A stretch of DNA of 64,000 nucleotides from Atrichornis clamosus (GCA_013400975.1 WBMZ01014161.1:288865-352864); one strand, 5' to 3'. Positions 13,666 to 26,468 are shown, counted from the first letter of the stretch. Numbers and translations: made by a program. The notes: generated by a model not told the origin, from the letters alone.

Positions 13666-15387
13666 TTCATAGACAGTCAAAATATCAACAGCACCCATAG
13701 TCTTGTGGCTCCTGAGTGTCTTTTCTAGCACTGGAACTGAGCACATCACAGCCCTCAGATTGTATGACCTCCATATAGCATTTGCATGACCCCAGACATG
13801 CTCCAGCATCTTCTGCACATGCCCGGCATCCCTTCAAAGAGAACTATAGGCCTCTTGCCTCCACTTTTTATAATGTTGGTGTTTTCAGTGGCCCCAAATT
13901 AATCTTTGTTCCCCTTTTCACACCCAGACCTCACAAGGATGTGTCTTGTCACTCTTTGAGCTCTCCTTGTCTGCAGAACACAAAATTCTTCGCAGGAGGG
14001 AACAGCATGTGGGAAGGCTTGAGAATTCAGCAAGTTCTCCTCACATAAGTCATCTAACATCTCTCACAGTGTCCTTCAGTTGCTTGAGAAGTTTTTATCC
14101 CCATCCTGCTTTACTGCATGCTATTCCTGCATCTTTCTTGAGAAACTTTCTGGCCTGCACACCTATGGAGTAGCTACTTGGTTATCTGTTGCATCCTTGC
14201 CACTGTCTCTAGACTTGATGGTGTTCTTGGGAAACTGTTTTTTGGCAGTGGCTTTTTTTAACAGACTTAAGCCCCATCACAAAAGAGAACAGCTTCAAAA
14301 TTGCATGGGTGCTATCAGACATGTGCAGTCACTGGAAGGAGGGAAAACAGTTGTGCACCGTCTCCTACTGACTGCTTTTCACAGGTATCTGTTCTCTCTC
14401 GCTGTCTATTAAGTCTGGTTGCAGGAGCTGATTTGAAGGGCTGGGCGGGAGCTGGTTGTGGCTGTTGGAAGTGTTAGTGGGGGTAATAAAGTAGTGTTGT
14501 TCTGGGGGGATGCAGCTACAGAAAACTCAGGGTTCAGGACTTCACGTTTGGGGGGGCTAGACACACACAAAACTTCTCAGAGGGCAACACATATGAAAAG
14601 GTAAATAACTGTCTTCGGACCATTTATTAATAGATGAACTTGTGTGGACCTGGTATGAAGGCAGGGCAGACAGGGCCTGAGGCTGCTCAGGCACAGGATA
14701 CTCCAGAATGCCTCTAAATCCACACAGGCTTGGCATTTTTGTTGCTGTACCTGCCACTGGCTGCCAGATGGCCTGAATTCAGCCTGTCTGACATTCAGGC
14801 TGTTTTGTTTCTCAGCATAGACACAACCTAAAGGATCTCTCATTGGTTCAGGTATCCCTTAATTTTGCTCAGTCCTGAAGGTTGAATAACCAGGATGGTC
14901 AGAGAGCAGCTCATGGTGTGCTGACCACACAAGCAGACATATGCAAGTAGACCAGAGAGCCATAAGAGCCCAGAGCTGGCACGGGATGGGTTGTCAAAGC
15001 ACTGATCCAACATGCTGGCAGGATTTCTCAGCCCTTCCTGGTGTTCACACAGATGACTCTAATGCTAGTTCAGAAATTTCTTCCAGAGCAGTACTCACGC
15101 CCATGAAGTACAGACGTATTTTGGGAGGGAGCAAGATGCTCAAGCAGTACCTCCCTCTTTTCCCTTTGGGATATGCTAGCAGCCTTCCAGCTCACCCCAG
15201 CCCTCCCTCAGATGGCAGTCCTTGTTCCTGCTGTGCAAACCTACCCGACACACCCCCTCAAAGCCCCAGTGCTGCCATAGCAAGGGACGTCGAAGCCAAT
15301 ATTTTCCTCCCAGGATAACAGGGAAAAGAACGGCCCTTCACCTTACATTTAAGCTCCCTGAAGTGCTAAATGAGCTTGAAGGAGACA

Positions 15388-15552
15388 GCCTGACGCGTGC
15401 GCGTCCGTCTGGGAGCCGGGAGCTGGCCGGGAGGTTTGGCTGACACAAGTCCGCACCTCCCTTCCTCGTCCGACCTGGCGAGTCACTCCCAGGAATCTCC
15501 CAGCACCCGTTCCCTGGCAGGATGGCATTCTCCCGCGAAGGAGTGCTCGCAT
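15388..15552. promoter_or_regulatory. Short CpG-rich patch without a visible gene
   Basis: This block is much richer in CpG than its surroundings; examples include GACGCGTGCGCGTCCG at its left end and CTCCCGCGAAGG near its right. In birds such islands often mark promoters or unmethylated regulatory elements. I see no start codon context, conserved frame or clear donor tied to it. It is shorter than typical promoter islands, so it could be an orphan island, an enhancer or a GC-rich repeat. Confidence 0.35.
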
Positions 15553-17300
15553 TACCCAGGCCCCTTGTGTAATCCTGGTTCCCAGCAATTGTTTGCTGGT
15601 GACCTTTTATTGTTAACAATTAGCGCTGGAGCTGGAGCACAACTGGTGTAAGCATATTTTACATCCTCCTCAAGCAAACAAAAAAGCTGGGTGGGCACGG
15701 TCTTGTTTCCTGGTTCACACCCATGACTCCTTTGTGTCTCAGATCTCCTCCCACCATGTGTCACAGTCAGCAAACCCACTCCCTTACCTTTTGGCTCCCA
15801 GATAGAGTGACGTCTTCGAGGGATGCGTAGGCATGCTCAGTGTATCCCATTATTTCCTTTCACATCCTATAAGAGCACTGCCTCTCCCTAATACTCAGTC
15901 TTTCCTTATCCATGAGGCCAGAAATGTAAATCCCTATGCAACAGAGCGCAAAGAGCGAGTATGAAGAATGGTTTCTATTTATTTAAATGTACAGGCTATA
16001 AACACCGCCCTCCTACACTATGTTTTGGGGTTTTGCATGTATTTCCATACAGTAACTATCTTGACAGTTCCCTCTGCTCGGCCTCAGTGCTATAGACACG
16101 TCCCTGGAGGCACAAACACATCACCAGTCTGCTAATCTCCACATGTAATAACATAGATTTTCTTCTGTCTCCACACTTTACTAAACTACACTTGGGGAGA
16201 AAAGGCATAGTTGGCCGCCTGCTCCTAACCCGCTGTGGTAGCCCAGGAATATGCCCAGTTCCTGAACTGAGGACCCTTCCCAGATGTGTACTTTGCCAGT
16301 AAGTCTTCGCCTTTCCTGTGGGGAAGAAGGGAAGGTGGGGAGGCAGAAGAGCAGGGAAAGGCACTCCAGTCTAATCTTGTTTCCTGCTTTACGGGGTGTG
16401 CGTGTGAGGGGGCGTGCGGTGGGTGGAGGGGGGAACGCTACATTAATCAGATCGTGATTCTTTTAGGGTACAATTGGCAATTAAAAACAACAACTTGAAT
16501 TTATCCTGCAGCCTGTTGGCAGCTAACACACAACTCATTCTTTCTGCGGATAGCTTTACTTAGCAGGTCTGTGCCATGACTAATGAAGCCGTCTCTCCGC
16601 TAGTGCGCTAATTCCAGACCTTTTGGGAAGCAGCCCGGCTGCAGCTCCCTGCACGGCCCTCCCCTCCTCACAGGCTCCGTATGGCCACCCTGCAGGTCCC
16701 TCCCACTGCCTGCGCTGTGCTCGGGAAAAGTGTGAGAAAATACTTCTCCCTTAAATCTTCTTTCAGGAGAGCTCTGCTTCGCAATGACATTTAAGGACAG
16801 ATTTTCTGGGCCACTTCTCATTTTATCCGAAACATTTGAAAGCCACTTCCTTGGCAGTCTTCTTGCCTGCTCCTCGGTGGCATGTTAATCTGATCTCTCC
16901 GTACCCACTGGCTGTGGGGAGAGGCACGCGTTTCACCGGTAAGGTCATAGTTAAACTAAACATTAAACTGTCCAAGAACCGACTTCCTCGACAGCTCTGA
17001 TTCAGGCTCCCAAAAATGCTCTGCACAGTGAATCATGCTTCCTTCTGGAAATGACAGAACTTCCTCATCATGGTGTTCTAACTTGCCCTCTCCTCGTCTC
17101 CGGTGCTATCAGGAAAGGATTGAATTGCATGCCACATTTTTTTCCATGGTCGGCAGGGAGATGCATCCTTTTTGAAGAGGAGGAATTTCTATGAGTCAAA
17201 GGATGACAAACTGAAAATTAGTACCAGCCGCAGAAATAAATGACAAACAACAACATGAAGCCCGGCAGAGGTGGCCAGTGGGTGTATATTGGCTATTTGC

Positions 17301-17400
17301 CTTTCTGGCAACTCGAGTAGCCTAACGATTGAGAAGCAAACTTGCTTTTCCTTTCTGGCAACTTGAGTAGCCTAACGATTGAGAAGCAAACTTGCTTTTC
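17301..17400. repeat. Tandem duplication, 2 x 50 bp
   Basis: Units 17301-17350 and 17351-17400 are identical except at unit position 14, where C at 17314 corresponds to T at 17364. The difference turns a CpG into TpG. The near identity points to a recent local duplication. It shows up as a repeated block in translated frames, but no gene is supported there. Confidence 0.95.
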
Positions 17401-18494
17401 ACCACCGAAAGTAGCAACAAAGTTGAAAAGTCTAGTATTAGCTGGCTGATTATCATTCCTGTGCTTGGTTTGACAGGTCTTGTCTGCTTGCAAATCAGGT
17501 AAGGTGGGCAGTGCATGAAAGGTCCCCGAGTCCAGCTAAGCCTTGAAGGACACACAGCAAGAGTGTGGGGAGGGGGAGGGAAAAGGGCAGCGCTCTGGGG
17601 GGCTCGTTCCTGTCAGATTTACACAGCAGACTGGTTCACAGGCATCGTGGGGACAGCAATTCAGAGACAGTTTGCTGCACAGAACTTTGAAATCAAAACA
17701 ACAACCCCCTGCTTCACCCCCACCCCCCGCAAACCTCTGTGGTTGCTGAACAAGACATAGTTGGGATAAATACCTGGCCATATGGTAAATCATGACTTGC
17801 ACTGGAAATCAACATTTAAACAGCTCTTTTTGTTTCTTCTAAAAATGTATACACATTTTTAACTCCCCCAAAGCCGGTGTAGGTGAAAGCCCAAGATGCA
17901 GAGTTGTTATTAGTTGCCAGGCTGTGGGCATTCCTGGGATGAAATCCTGTCCCAACCCAAATCAGTAGAAAAATTCCAAAGGAATAGATTTTCAACCTCA
18001 TTAAGCCAGAATATAATGGAAAGGGTAGGACACAAAACTGGAGAGTGGTTGAATGGAAATATAGGGTCAATTACTGTGATTTCTTTAGATCAAACTTACG
18101 TTCTTTCCCTAGCCATATTCCATAATCAGCAAAGTAGTATGTACTTGACAGAGAAGAAGAGTAAATAGCACTAAAATATGTAAATTTTCATGCATTTTAT
18201 CTAGATGAAATGCATTTTTTCAAGGCTAATTTAGGAACATTTATTGCCTTTGAGACTTAAGTTTATATTCCTGCTCTTTACATTGCCCCTGAGAAATGGT
18301 ATTATTTGCCTATTGACATCTCATTTTTTCAGTGTGGTTCACACTTGCTGTTCATAGCAGATGAAGAACATTAGAAAAAGGCGTAAAGAAAAGGAACAAA
18401 ATAAATGCTTAATGCATCTTAGATTGTTTGGGTTCCCCCTGCACCAAGTAGGCTTAAAACACACCTAAGGTGGAAGTCAGGTAATGTAGAAGTG

Positions 18495-18605
18495 GAAGAA
18501 AACTCCTGAACCATCAAATTCAGTCACAGGCTGCACAAACATAGAGTCCTTTTCATAAATGGGTCAAGGCTGTTCTTGAAAGGCTACCTCAACTCTCACT
18601 CGTCC
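18495..18605 (-). mobile_element. Possible ancient CR1 fragment, antisense
   Basis: A block containing CTGTTCTTGAAAGGCT, preceded by sequence like AACTCCTGAACCATCAAATTC, resembles the antisense 3' region of older CR1 subfamilies. In those, a CCTGTTCTTGAAGGCCTCC-like segment is typical. Divergence is high and I see no tail motif, so both the call and the limits are tentative. Confidence 0.3.
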
Positions 18606-21600
18606 AGGTTATCTTCTGATTTCCTCCACGTGCTTCTTTGTGGCCAGGACAACCTTTGCGGCGCCTGTTTTAACTCAAAACCCAGTAGTAACAGCAATCC
18701 ATTACTTAAATGTAATGCTTCCAGGCAGCAGCTGATTCAATCACAGGAGTAAAAAAGTATTTTTATTACTTAATAACTTTAATACTTAATAACTAACAGT
18801 CCTTCAAATGCTGTGGAAAATGCGCTGTGCTTGAGTAGCACACAGAATAAAATGTAACTGCTCATACATGACCCTGAAACCACGATCCTTCAGCAGACTG
18901 GTCTGGGGCTTCAGCACGGGGATAGGTATTGAATCCCGAGGACTGATCATGCTCAGCAGTTTTGCAATCAGATAGGACCTTGCCAATTTGCTGACTCATT
19001 TCCTTTGGTCCCTCGGATGTAGAAATGAGAGGTCTAATCCCACTGCCACTGTACAGGGTATGCCTCATCGATGGAGCCCAAACCAAAGCAATCCGAACCT
19101 ACTGGGAAAATTCACACATCAGAAGTATGTAGACTCATGGAAGTGTAATTGAAAAAACACTCAGAAAGAACATTTGGTTTTTTAATTTTGTTGGTTTGAA
19201 AACTGTAGTCTTAATGCAGAAAGGCTTATTTTAAACCACAAAGAGAGAGCTGTGGGAATTAGAAATTATCTATTTTCAGCAGCAATGTCTGTTGCATTTT
19301 TTTATTCATCTGTCTTTCAGATGAGAGTTTGAGCCCAATTTTTGTGCAGCTGTTGGCAAACCTCCCCTTGACTGCAGTGGAAGAGGCTGATTGTTCATCT
19401 CTGGAAGATACTTCAGATGTCTTCTGTCACACAACAAGCACAATGCCAGAAGAACTTGCTCGAGTAGGACAGGCTGCAACACAAGTCCAAGGCCGCGTTC
19501 CCAGGAAAGGGAAGGTTTGGTTTACAGGAGGGTGCCAGGCCTCTGTGGACAGGAGAGGAACAGCAGGGTGAAAGGGGCACTTAGAACTGGGGAAAAAGCA
19601 ACAGATCAGTAGCAGCTCTTGTCACTGTGGTTGCTAACCAAAGATGAGAACCTGAAGGCAACACTTTGGTCAGAAGGAGCTTTGGAGTTGGGGAAGTGCT
19701 GGCTGGAATGGGGATTGGAGGACATACTCCCAGCATCAAATTACAGCTCTGATGGGTCATATAAAAATGCTCTGCGTTTGGATAACACTTGGTTGGTTTA
19801 CTACACACTGTACTTATCAAAGGTGGCATTCATTAATGTAATTGCACACAGTGATTGTGGATTTAGAGGGCCTGTCCACTCCGCTCCACCTCCCTTAATA
19901 TCTGTGAATACCACAGTGAGTAGATAAATACCAGAAAAATTCACAGAAAGGCTTTTTTCACAGTGCTAGTCTGGAAAAGGAATCATTCAACTACTCTGTA
20001 AGCTGCTCAAGAAGCCGTGAGCTATCTTCAGAAAAACTGTCAGAATCAAAACTGCAAAACTTTCCTATCACTTTCAGTGCACAAGCTGGTCTCTCTCTTC
20101 TCCTACAGACCCACATGTGTACGAACACATAACCATGGTTATGGGAGTTTTTTCCAAACACCTCCCCCCATTTTCCTCCTGCCCTCTTCACATGAACACG
20201 TTCAGGCTCTCTGTTCTTCTGCTCACAGCCGGACTCACTGCCCCTGCACTCTCACAGGTGGAAAACAAAAAGTGCTCCGTGCCCAGCCAGCTGCTGCTAC
20301 CCAAGGAGCCCCAGAGAAGAAGTTCCTGCCAAACCACAGCTCCTCCTGGCTATCAGGGTGCTGCTGACTCCTTGGCCACGTGTGGACTCACCCACTGCAG
20401 TCCTGTGAGACCCCGCCAGACACACAGGGCTGGAGGAGGTCAGCACGTGCCCTCGGAGGGCTGTGGCGTGTGCTCCTGGTGACTCACTGGGAGGTCACCA
20501 AAGGAACCTGATCCCGAGCTCTGAGCAACGCTGCCAGCCCTGTGCAACTGGGAGGAAAAGGATGAAGGATGTTTTGTTGTTGCATTTTTTCATGGTGAGC
20601 AGTGCTGAGTCAAAAAAAAAAGGGCTCCAGGATCAGAGAAGAGAAAGCTCAAATCATTAGAGAAATAGAATTTAAAAAGGGTAAGCCAGCTGGATAGGAG
20701 TGGGAGCCCACAAGACACCATATTCTGCTCACTGTAGATGATGGTTGTGAGAAAATCAGAGAAGGGAGTGACAAGTGGGAGGTGATAGTCTTCACTGCAA
20801 GAGTATGACCTGCTTTTTTCTCATCCTGGCCTCTCACAGATCCAACCAATTATTCCCTGTGGTAAGAGAGAGGGAGAAGGTAACATTGGGCAGGTCCACT
20901 TGAGTTCTGCTCTCCCTTAGGAAGCCTCTGGAGCAACAAGGCTGATTTCTGCTCGGCCTTCGGTGAGCTGTTCTCAGTCACGTGTGCTGACACAGAGCTG
21001 TGGACACCACAGAGGCCCAAGGTGCTGACCAGGCAGTTCCCCACATTAAGCAGAGCTAAAGCTCAGACAGACTGCAGGCCTCGTTGAACTTGTAGCCCTT
21101 TGCCAAGGTAAAGTTGCCAGATTTTACACACTAAAATTAAGGAAAAAAGACTCTAACATAGCGTGCTAGCACTTCTAATAGTGTGTGCTCACTGCTTTGC
21201 TGGAAAAGGGGGCAGCTGTTGCAAAAGCACCAGAAAGTTACTGGCTACATGATGTTTCACATAGGGTGCAGAACATGCTCATATTATATAGGATGTTCAG
21301 CTATTCCAGTAACACATCAATTATGTGCCCAGAAGTTAGTTTTTGAGATATTTACATTTTGGGCAAGAATCCTTTCAAAATATTTCCTCAGGCAACCAGT
21401 ACCTTAGGACTGAAGAGTTTATCTTGGTTAATTCTGACTGGTTTAAAAGGAAAAAGATTGTGGGGATCAGGTCATTAGCAGTTGTAAACTGGCACTGCTC
21501 CAGCAACCTAAATAAACTTCTGAGTTCATATACTGGCTAGAGAGAGTCTGGCCCTATTCTTCAACTATTTAATCCCACATTATGGCAAGCATTTTATCCC

Positions 21601-23914
21601 ACTGTATTGGCAAGAACCAGTTTGGTTTGAATGAAGAAATATTTGATGTTTCTCACCTCTCTCTTATGGTCAAGTTACTGCCAACAATGCTGAAGTCCAA
21701 ACACTGCTTGTGATCCTCTGGGCAGTCAGTGCTTGATACCTGAGTGCTAGAATGGATTTCTCAAGCAGGTAGCTGAGACTGATGTAGAAACGTCAACTTT
21801 TGTGTCTACACAAAATACATGTCCTGCTTCTGGGCAACAGCTCGGCCCTATGTATCTTTTCTATGGATAGTGTTTTCTGTCCATTTTCCAAATCTATTAA
21901 TAAAGTGGAAACTATATAAGATCTTTGATGCCAAATGTGTCGCTTAGACCATTCCTCCAGTCTGTTAGACTCTTTCCTCCAGTCACCCAGGAAAGGAAAA
22001 GTGGGATAAAGAGTTGCTGGTAAAACAATTTCCAGGATTGCCTGTTTTTCTTGCTTGTAAAAAAGTTCACTTCAATTTAATGTTAGTTACTAATGAATGC
22101 TCAGCATAGAGGACTCGTGCCTTGATTTATGCTCCCTTGTGATACACTTTTGGCAATTGTCCAAAAGCTTTTTTTTTCCCCTTAGTGTTCCATTGATTAG
22201 CAAGGATGCAAATTGGGAAAAGAAGTAAATTGATATTGAGAAACCAGAAGTGCTGGATTTGGTGTATCCAGTTTGTACATGCAAATTTGTATTCCTGAAA
22301 TGCATCATCCTTTTGAAAGCCAGCCTTGCTAAGTCTATATTCATGAATGTTAATTATGGAGGCAAAGCTCATGACTTTATAGCCTGATGTGATTTTGGTG
22401 CTTAAAAAAGGAATTAAACCATTTAATTATTTTTGAAGAATGTAAAGCAACCCTCCAAAATCTGCAGCACTTATTATATACAGAATAAATTTTCTGAAAA
22501 TTGTCATAGCAAAGTTTGAGTTAATGTGATTTAAAAAAAATAATAAAAACACACTTTAAGAATATTATTCACCTCTATCATCCTGTGAGATCCTGACTTA
22601 TATAATTCACTCGGAATTACATGTGGCTGTAACTCTTTAAAAATTAATTCTTTCTTTTATTGGAAGGTGCCTCTTCCAGAAGAGTTAAATGATACTATAT
22701 GCCAGAGATTGCCACAAATAACTTTCCTCTTTGCATATAGCTGTTGCTACTATTATTGCCAATGCCAGCACAGCATAGGAAAAAATACCCTCTGTCAAAA
22801 TGATCCCTATTCACAGTCCAGTGGAAACCTAAACTGCCCCAGGAGGATGCTGCCATTAAGGTCCACATTCTCAAGAAGACAAAAACGGTGTGCTCTTTAG
22901 GAGTTACGCAAAACGAAGAGGTTGTGGATGTTTTTTATGCACAGCCCCATATGTGCAGTCGAGGGGACGGCTGGCTGGGGAGATGCCTGCGTAGGATGGA
23001 AAAGAACTCTGAAATTAACTTAAAAAAAAAAAAGACAGCACATCCTGGGCAACACTAAAGTGACAGGATGTTACATGATGAGGCAATGAGGACTGGCCAC
23101 AGAGGAATCTGTGCTTGTGGATGCAGGAGTAGAGTATGTACTCCTAAATGCCTTGACTCTTCATGGCTTTCTTTTTATTTTCAGTTTTTATGCTAATTGT
23201 GGCACATATAGAACTTTTTTAACATACAACATAAGAATTTTTATTTGTCTGAATTATAATACACCATATGTGAATGCATCTGTTCTTCACTGTGTTACAT
23301 TTATTATTTGTATTATGGTGGGGCCTCAAGTTTCCACCTCAGATCAGGGTTCCAACTTGCTAGGCAATGCACAAACACATAATGGGAAACACTCCCTGCC
23401 TTGAGAAAAACATATTCTAAATTGACAAAAACAGCTCAGGGTGGGAAAGGAAAACATCCAGAGCACTGTTCCGTAGCAGCTAACCTCATCTAAACTGAAG
23501 TTGCCACAGTCCTGCACCTCCAATCCAGAATTCAGATTGCCCATTCAGTGGCTTAAACTGGTTCACAACTTAAGTAACTCCATCCCAGAAAGGAGACGAG
23601 TAGGACTGATCTGAAACCAGCCACGTTTTTTATTTGGTAAGGTTAGTTTAGCAGAATTAGCTCCCTGAAGTGATTTCCAGAGCAGCACTACAAGCACCAA
23701 TGCTGGCACAAGGAGAGGGCCACGGCAGGACAGTGGAAGAGCAACACTCGTGCCCTAGGTTGGCGTAAGCTGCTGTGGAAGCTCACAAAAAGAGGTAGGA
23801 TACCCAGGATTGGACAGATCAGGCACAGAGTAAATGCTCTGGCCCTTGCTAGCAATTGGAGTTTGCTCAGGAACCCAGCTGGTCCCATTCCCTCTCTCCT
23901 GCGTGGGCACGTTT

Positions 23915-23915
<1 letters not shown>

Positions 23916-23949
<34 letters not shown>
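23916..23949. repeat. (CA)17 microsatellite
   Basis: This is a perfect dinucleotide repeat of 17 CA units. It is likely length-polymorphic and can adopt Z-DNA. The His-Thr and Val-Cys strings seen in several translated frames are produced by it and are not protein evidence. Confidence 0.98.
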
Positions 23950-23950
<1 letters not shown>

Positions 23951-25036
23951 CCACGCGATGGTCCAGAGGCTGGGGAGCAGCACAGGATGGCCAGCATTTC
24001 TGGATCTTCAGAGCAGAAGCTCCTGGGGCTATGCTGAGTTCACCAGGCCATGGTCAGGGGATGCTATTTATGACCCCTTTGATGTCAAGTGATATGTTAC
24101 TAACAAGCGGCGTGCATTACACATGCGCATACCACAGAAAAAACCGAGGGGAACGGTTTTCATCCTCAGATCTGTGTGTGCTTTCTGCTCCTTTCATTTT
24201 CAATTTGCACTCTTGTTTTTAAAAGTCCATTGGGGCTTGCTCCATCTCAGCATTTGGTTTCTTTCTTTGTCCTCCTACTGCAATCTGTTACCTCTTGTTA
24301 TCTACCATTATGCCTCTCTTTACTCCTTTATGTGGTTTTGCACGGTTGCTGCTGCCTCTAGAAACAAGCTGCCTGCCTCGGAGGGCATATCTTTTTTATC
24401 TATTTTTTTTTTAAATTCTCATTTTAAAACACGTGTTTTTCCTGTATTTATGATGCAAAATTGTTCTGTCCTTGTCTGCTATGGGCCATGAAGAATGCCT
24501 GCTTTAATTTACCCTACATGCTGTGCTGTTCATTCTTCTTGTCTGTAATTTATGCCACATACTGTGCACTCCCTTGTATTATACAACATAAAGTTGCCAG
24601 ATGGGTGAGTGCAACGCATGCTTTAAAATGAAGGCTTTAAGGCAACTGCTTAATCCAAAGCTGCAGAAGAAGCCAACATGAAAAAAGAAAGAGCATTTGA
24701 AAATATACCCAAACAGGTCAGTAGTTATTATGTGGGGCTAACACTCTGAGAACACTTGCTAATTAACATATCATGCTATTAACTTTTCCTTGACATTTAT
24801 TTTTTCCTGCTTGGTTTTCATAGTGTGTGATGGCAAAAGATGGAGCCAACAGCAGAACATTAATGGGAAAGAAGGATATTTGGTCCTAAACCAGGAGCAG
24901 TCACTTTTTAGAATGAATTGGTGCCCAGCACTTAGAAATTTGTCTGGCTCTGTTTAGTGGGTCAGTTTGGAACTGCACTTTGCAGGCTATGGGGGATTCT
25001 GTAGAAGATGGTCAGCATATGGGGGTTTTGTTCTTG

Positions 25037-25482
25037 ATCCTATCCCTTTCCTTTCCTTTCCTTTCCTATCCTTTCCTTTCCTTTCCTTTCCTATCCTTTC
25101 CTTTCCTTTCCTTTCCTATCCTTTCCTTTCCTTTCCTTTCCTATCCTTTCCTTTCCTTTCCTTTCCTATCCTTTCCTTTCCTTTCCTTTCCTATCCTTTC
25201 CTTTCCTTTCCTTTCCTATCCTTTCCTTTCCTTTCCTTTCCTATCCTTTCCTTTCCTTTCCTTTCCTATCCTTTCCTTTCCTTTCCTTTCCTATCCTTTC
25301 CTTTCCTTTCCTTTCCTATCCTTTCCTTTCCTTTCCTTTCCTATCCTTTCCTTTCCTTTCCTTTCCTATCCTTTCCTTTCCTTTCCTTTCCTATCCTTTC
25401 CTTTCCTTTCCTTTCCTATCCTTTCCTTTCCTTTCCTTTCCTTCCCTTCCCTTCCCTTCCCTTTCCCTTTCCCTTTCCCCTT
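25037..25482. repeat. Pyrimidine-rich satellite with 25-bp higher-order unit
   Basis: The base motif is CTTTC, and every fifth copy is CTATC. CTATC recurs at 25066, 25091, 25116 and so on at exact 25-bp steps to 25416, giving 15 identical units over 25066-25440. One further unit on the left (from 25040) carries an extra C. On the right the array decays into CTTCC x4 (25441-25460) and then CTTTCC repeats, ending at 25482. The plus strand is all pyrimidine apart from one A per unit. Because 25 is not a multiple of 3, frames stay open and give long artificial Phe-Leu-Ser-Pro proteins. The regularity fits unit-level amplification after the A variant arose. Confidence 0.98.
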
Positions 25483-25684
25483 AGGGTTTATTTTATATTG
25501 TGTGGGCTGAACAACTGAGAAGCTCCAGCTCCCAGACACCACTCCTGTACACAGTGCACGATTCCTGGGGCCCAGGCTGCTGTAGCTGCTGCTTAGCCCT
25601 CATTTTCATCCCCCTGTCCCATCACCAGGAGGGGTACATCCTGGTGATCTGCAAAATTTGCTCTGCTTTGCTGCCCTGGACCAC
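25483..25684. other. Unique spacer between satellite and LTR
   Basis: About 200 bp of non-repetitive sequence separates the satellite from the solo LTR. Its last five bases (25680-25684, ACCAC) are the left copy of the LTR target-site duplication. Confidence 0.6.
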
Positions 25685-26463
25685 TGTACTGGGTTTGCAT
25701 GGCCAGGTTTTGGTGTCAGGGGGGCTACAGGGGTGGTTTCTGCAGGTTTCAGGGGTGGTGAGACGCTGCTGGCAGCTTCCCCCATGTCTGGCAGAGCCAA
25801 GCCCAGCCACCCCCAGGATGGACACACTGGGGGCCAAGGCCGAGTCCATCAGAAATCATAGTAACTCCTTTGTGATAACGTATTTAAGACAGGTTAACAC
25901 TGGAGCAGGTTTCCTGGTAGGACCTGTGGCCCCTTGGGGGACCCACGTTGCAGCAGCCTGTCCTTGAAGGACTGACCCCGTGGAAGAGTGACTCACACGG
26001 CAGCAGTCTGTGGAGGAATGTTGGAGGTGGGATGGACTCACGTTGGAGAAATTCATGGAAAACTGTCTCCCATGGGAGGGACCCCACGGTGCAGCAGGGG
26101 AAGGACTCCGCTGCCTGAGCAGGAAGAATGTGTGGTGAACTGACTGTAACCCCACCCACATCTCCATGAGCACTGGGAAGGAGTAGGTAGAGCCGGGAAG
26201 AAGGGAGGGGTGAGGAAGATGTTTCCAAGGTCTTATTTTATTTCTCATTATCCTGCTCTGATTTTGTTAGTAATAAATTCAATTAACATCTCTAAATTGA
26301 GTCTGTTTTGCCCATGATGGTATTTGGTGAGTGATCTCTCTCTGTCCTTACCTGAACTCATGAATTTATATTTTCATTATATTTTCTCTCCCCTGTGCAG
26401 AGAGGGGAATGACAGAGCGACTTTGGTGGGTGTGTGACATCCAGCCAAGGTCAACCCACCACA
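25685..26463 (+). mobile_element. Solo LTR of a passerine-type endogenous retrovirus
   Basis: The element starts TGTACTGGG and ends CCCACCACA, so it has TG...CA ends with a 3-bp terminal inverted repeat (TGT/ACA). It is flanked by perfect 5-bp duplications, ACCAC at 25680-25684 and at 26464-26468. Inside there is a TATA-like TATTTAAG at 25881 and an AATAAA at 26273-26278, in the order expected for a plus-strand U3-R-U5. Total length is 779 bp, and no internal viral genes or second LTR are present, so this is a solo LTR left by recombination. From memory the 5' end matches LTRs common in songbird genomes. A 5-bp duplication fits ERVL-like families or some ERV1 families, so the class is not settled. 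The long frames crossing it are not genes. Confidence 0.88.
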
Positions 26464-26468
26464 ACCAC

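Larger units (their letters stand above)
13666..25036. other. Intergenic or intronic stretch with scattered small features
   Basis: No gene is supported here. The stretch contains the CpG-rich patch near 15.4 kb, the 50-bp tandem duplication at 17.3 kb, a probable CR1 relic at 18.5 kb and the (CA)17 repeat at 23.9 kb. A minus-strand donor-like AAG|GTAAGGGA lies at about 15790, but I see no matching exon. The segment 16441-16610 is complex and could be conserved noncoding DNA, which cannot be tested here. Confidence 0.5.

Noticed and set aside
24967..25518. 183- and 176-residue open frames rich in Phe, Leu, Ser and Pro
   Set aside because: They are generated by the 25-bp pyrimidine satellite. 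Because 25 is not a multiple of 3, the array stays open in several frames. There is no start context or flanking coding signal.
25500..25967. 155-residue plus-strand open frame
   Set aside because: It crosses from unique spacer into the solo LTR and has no domain. The LTR explains its GC-rich right part.
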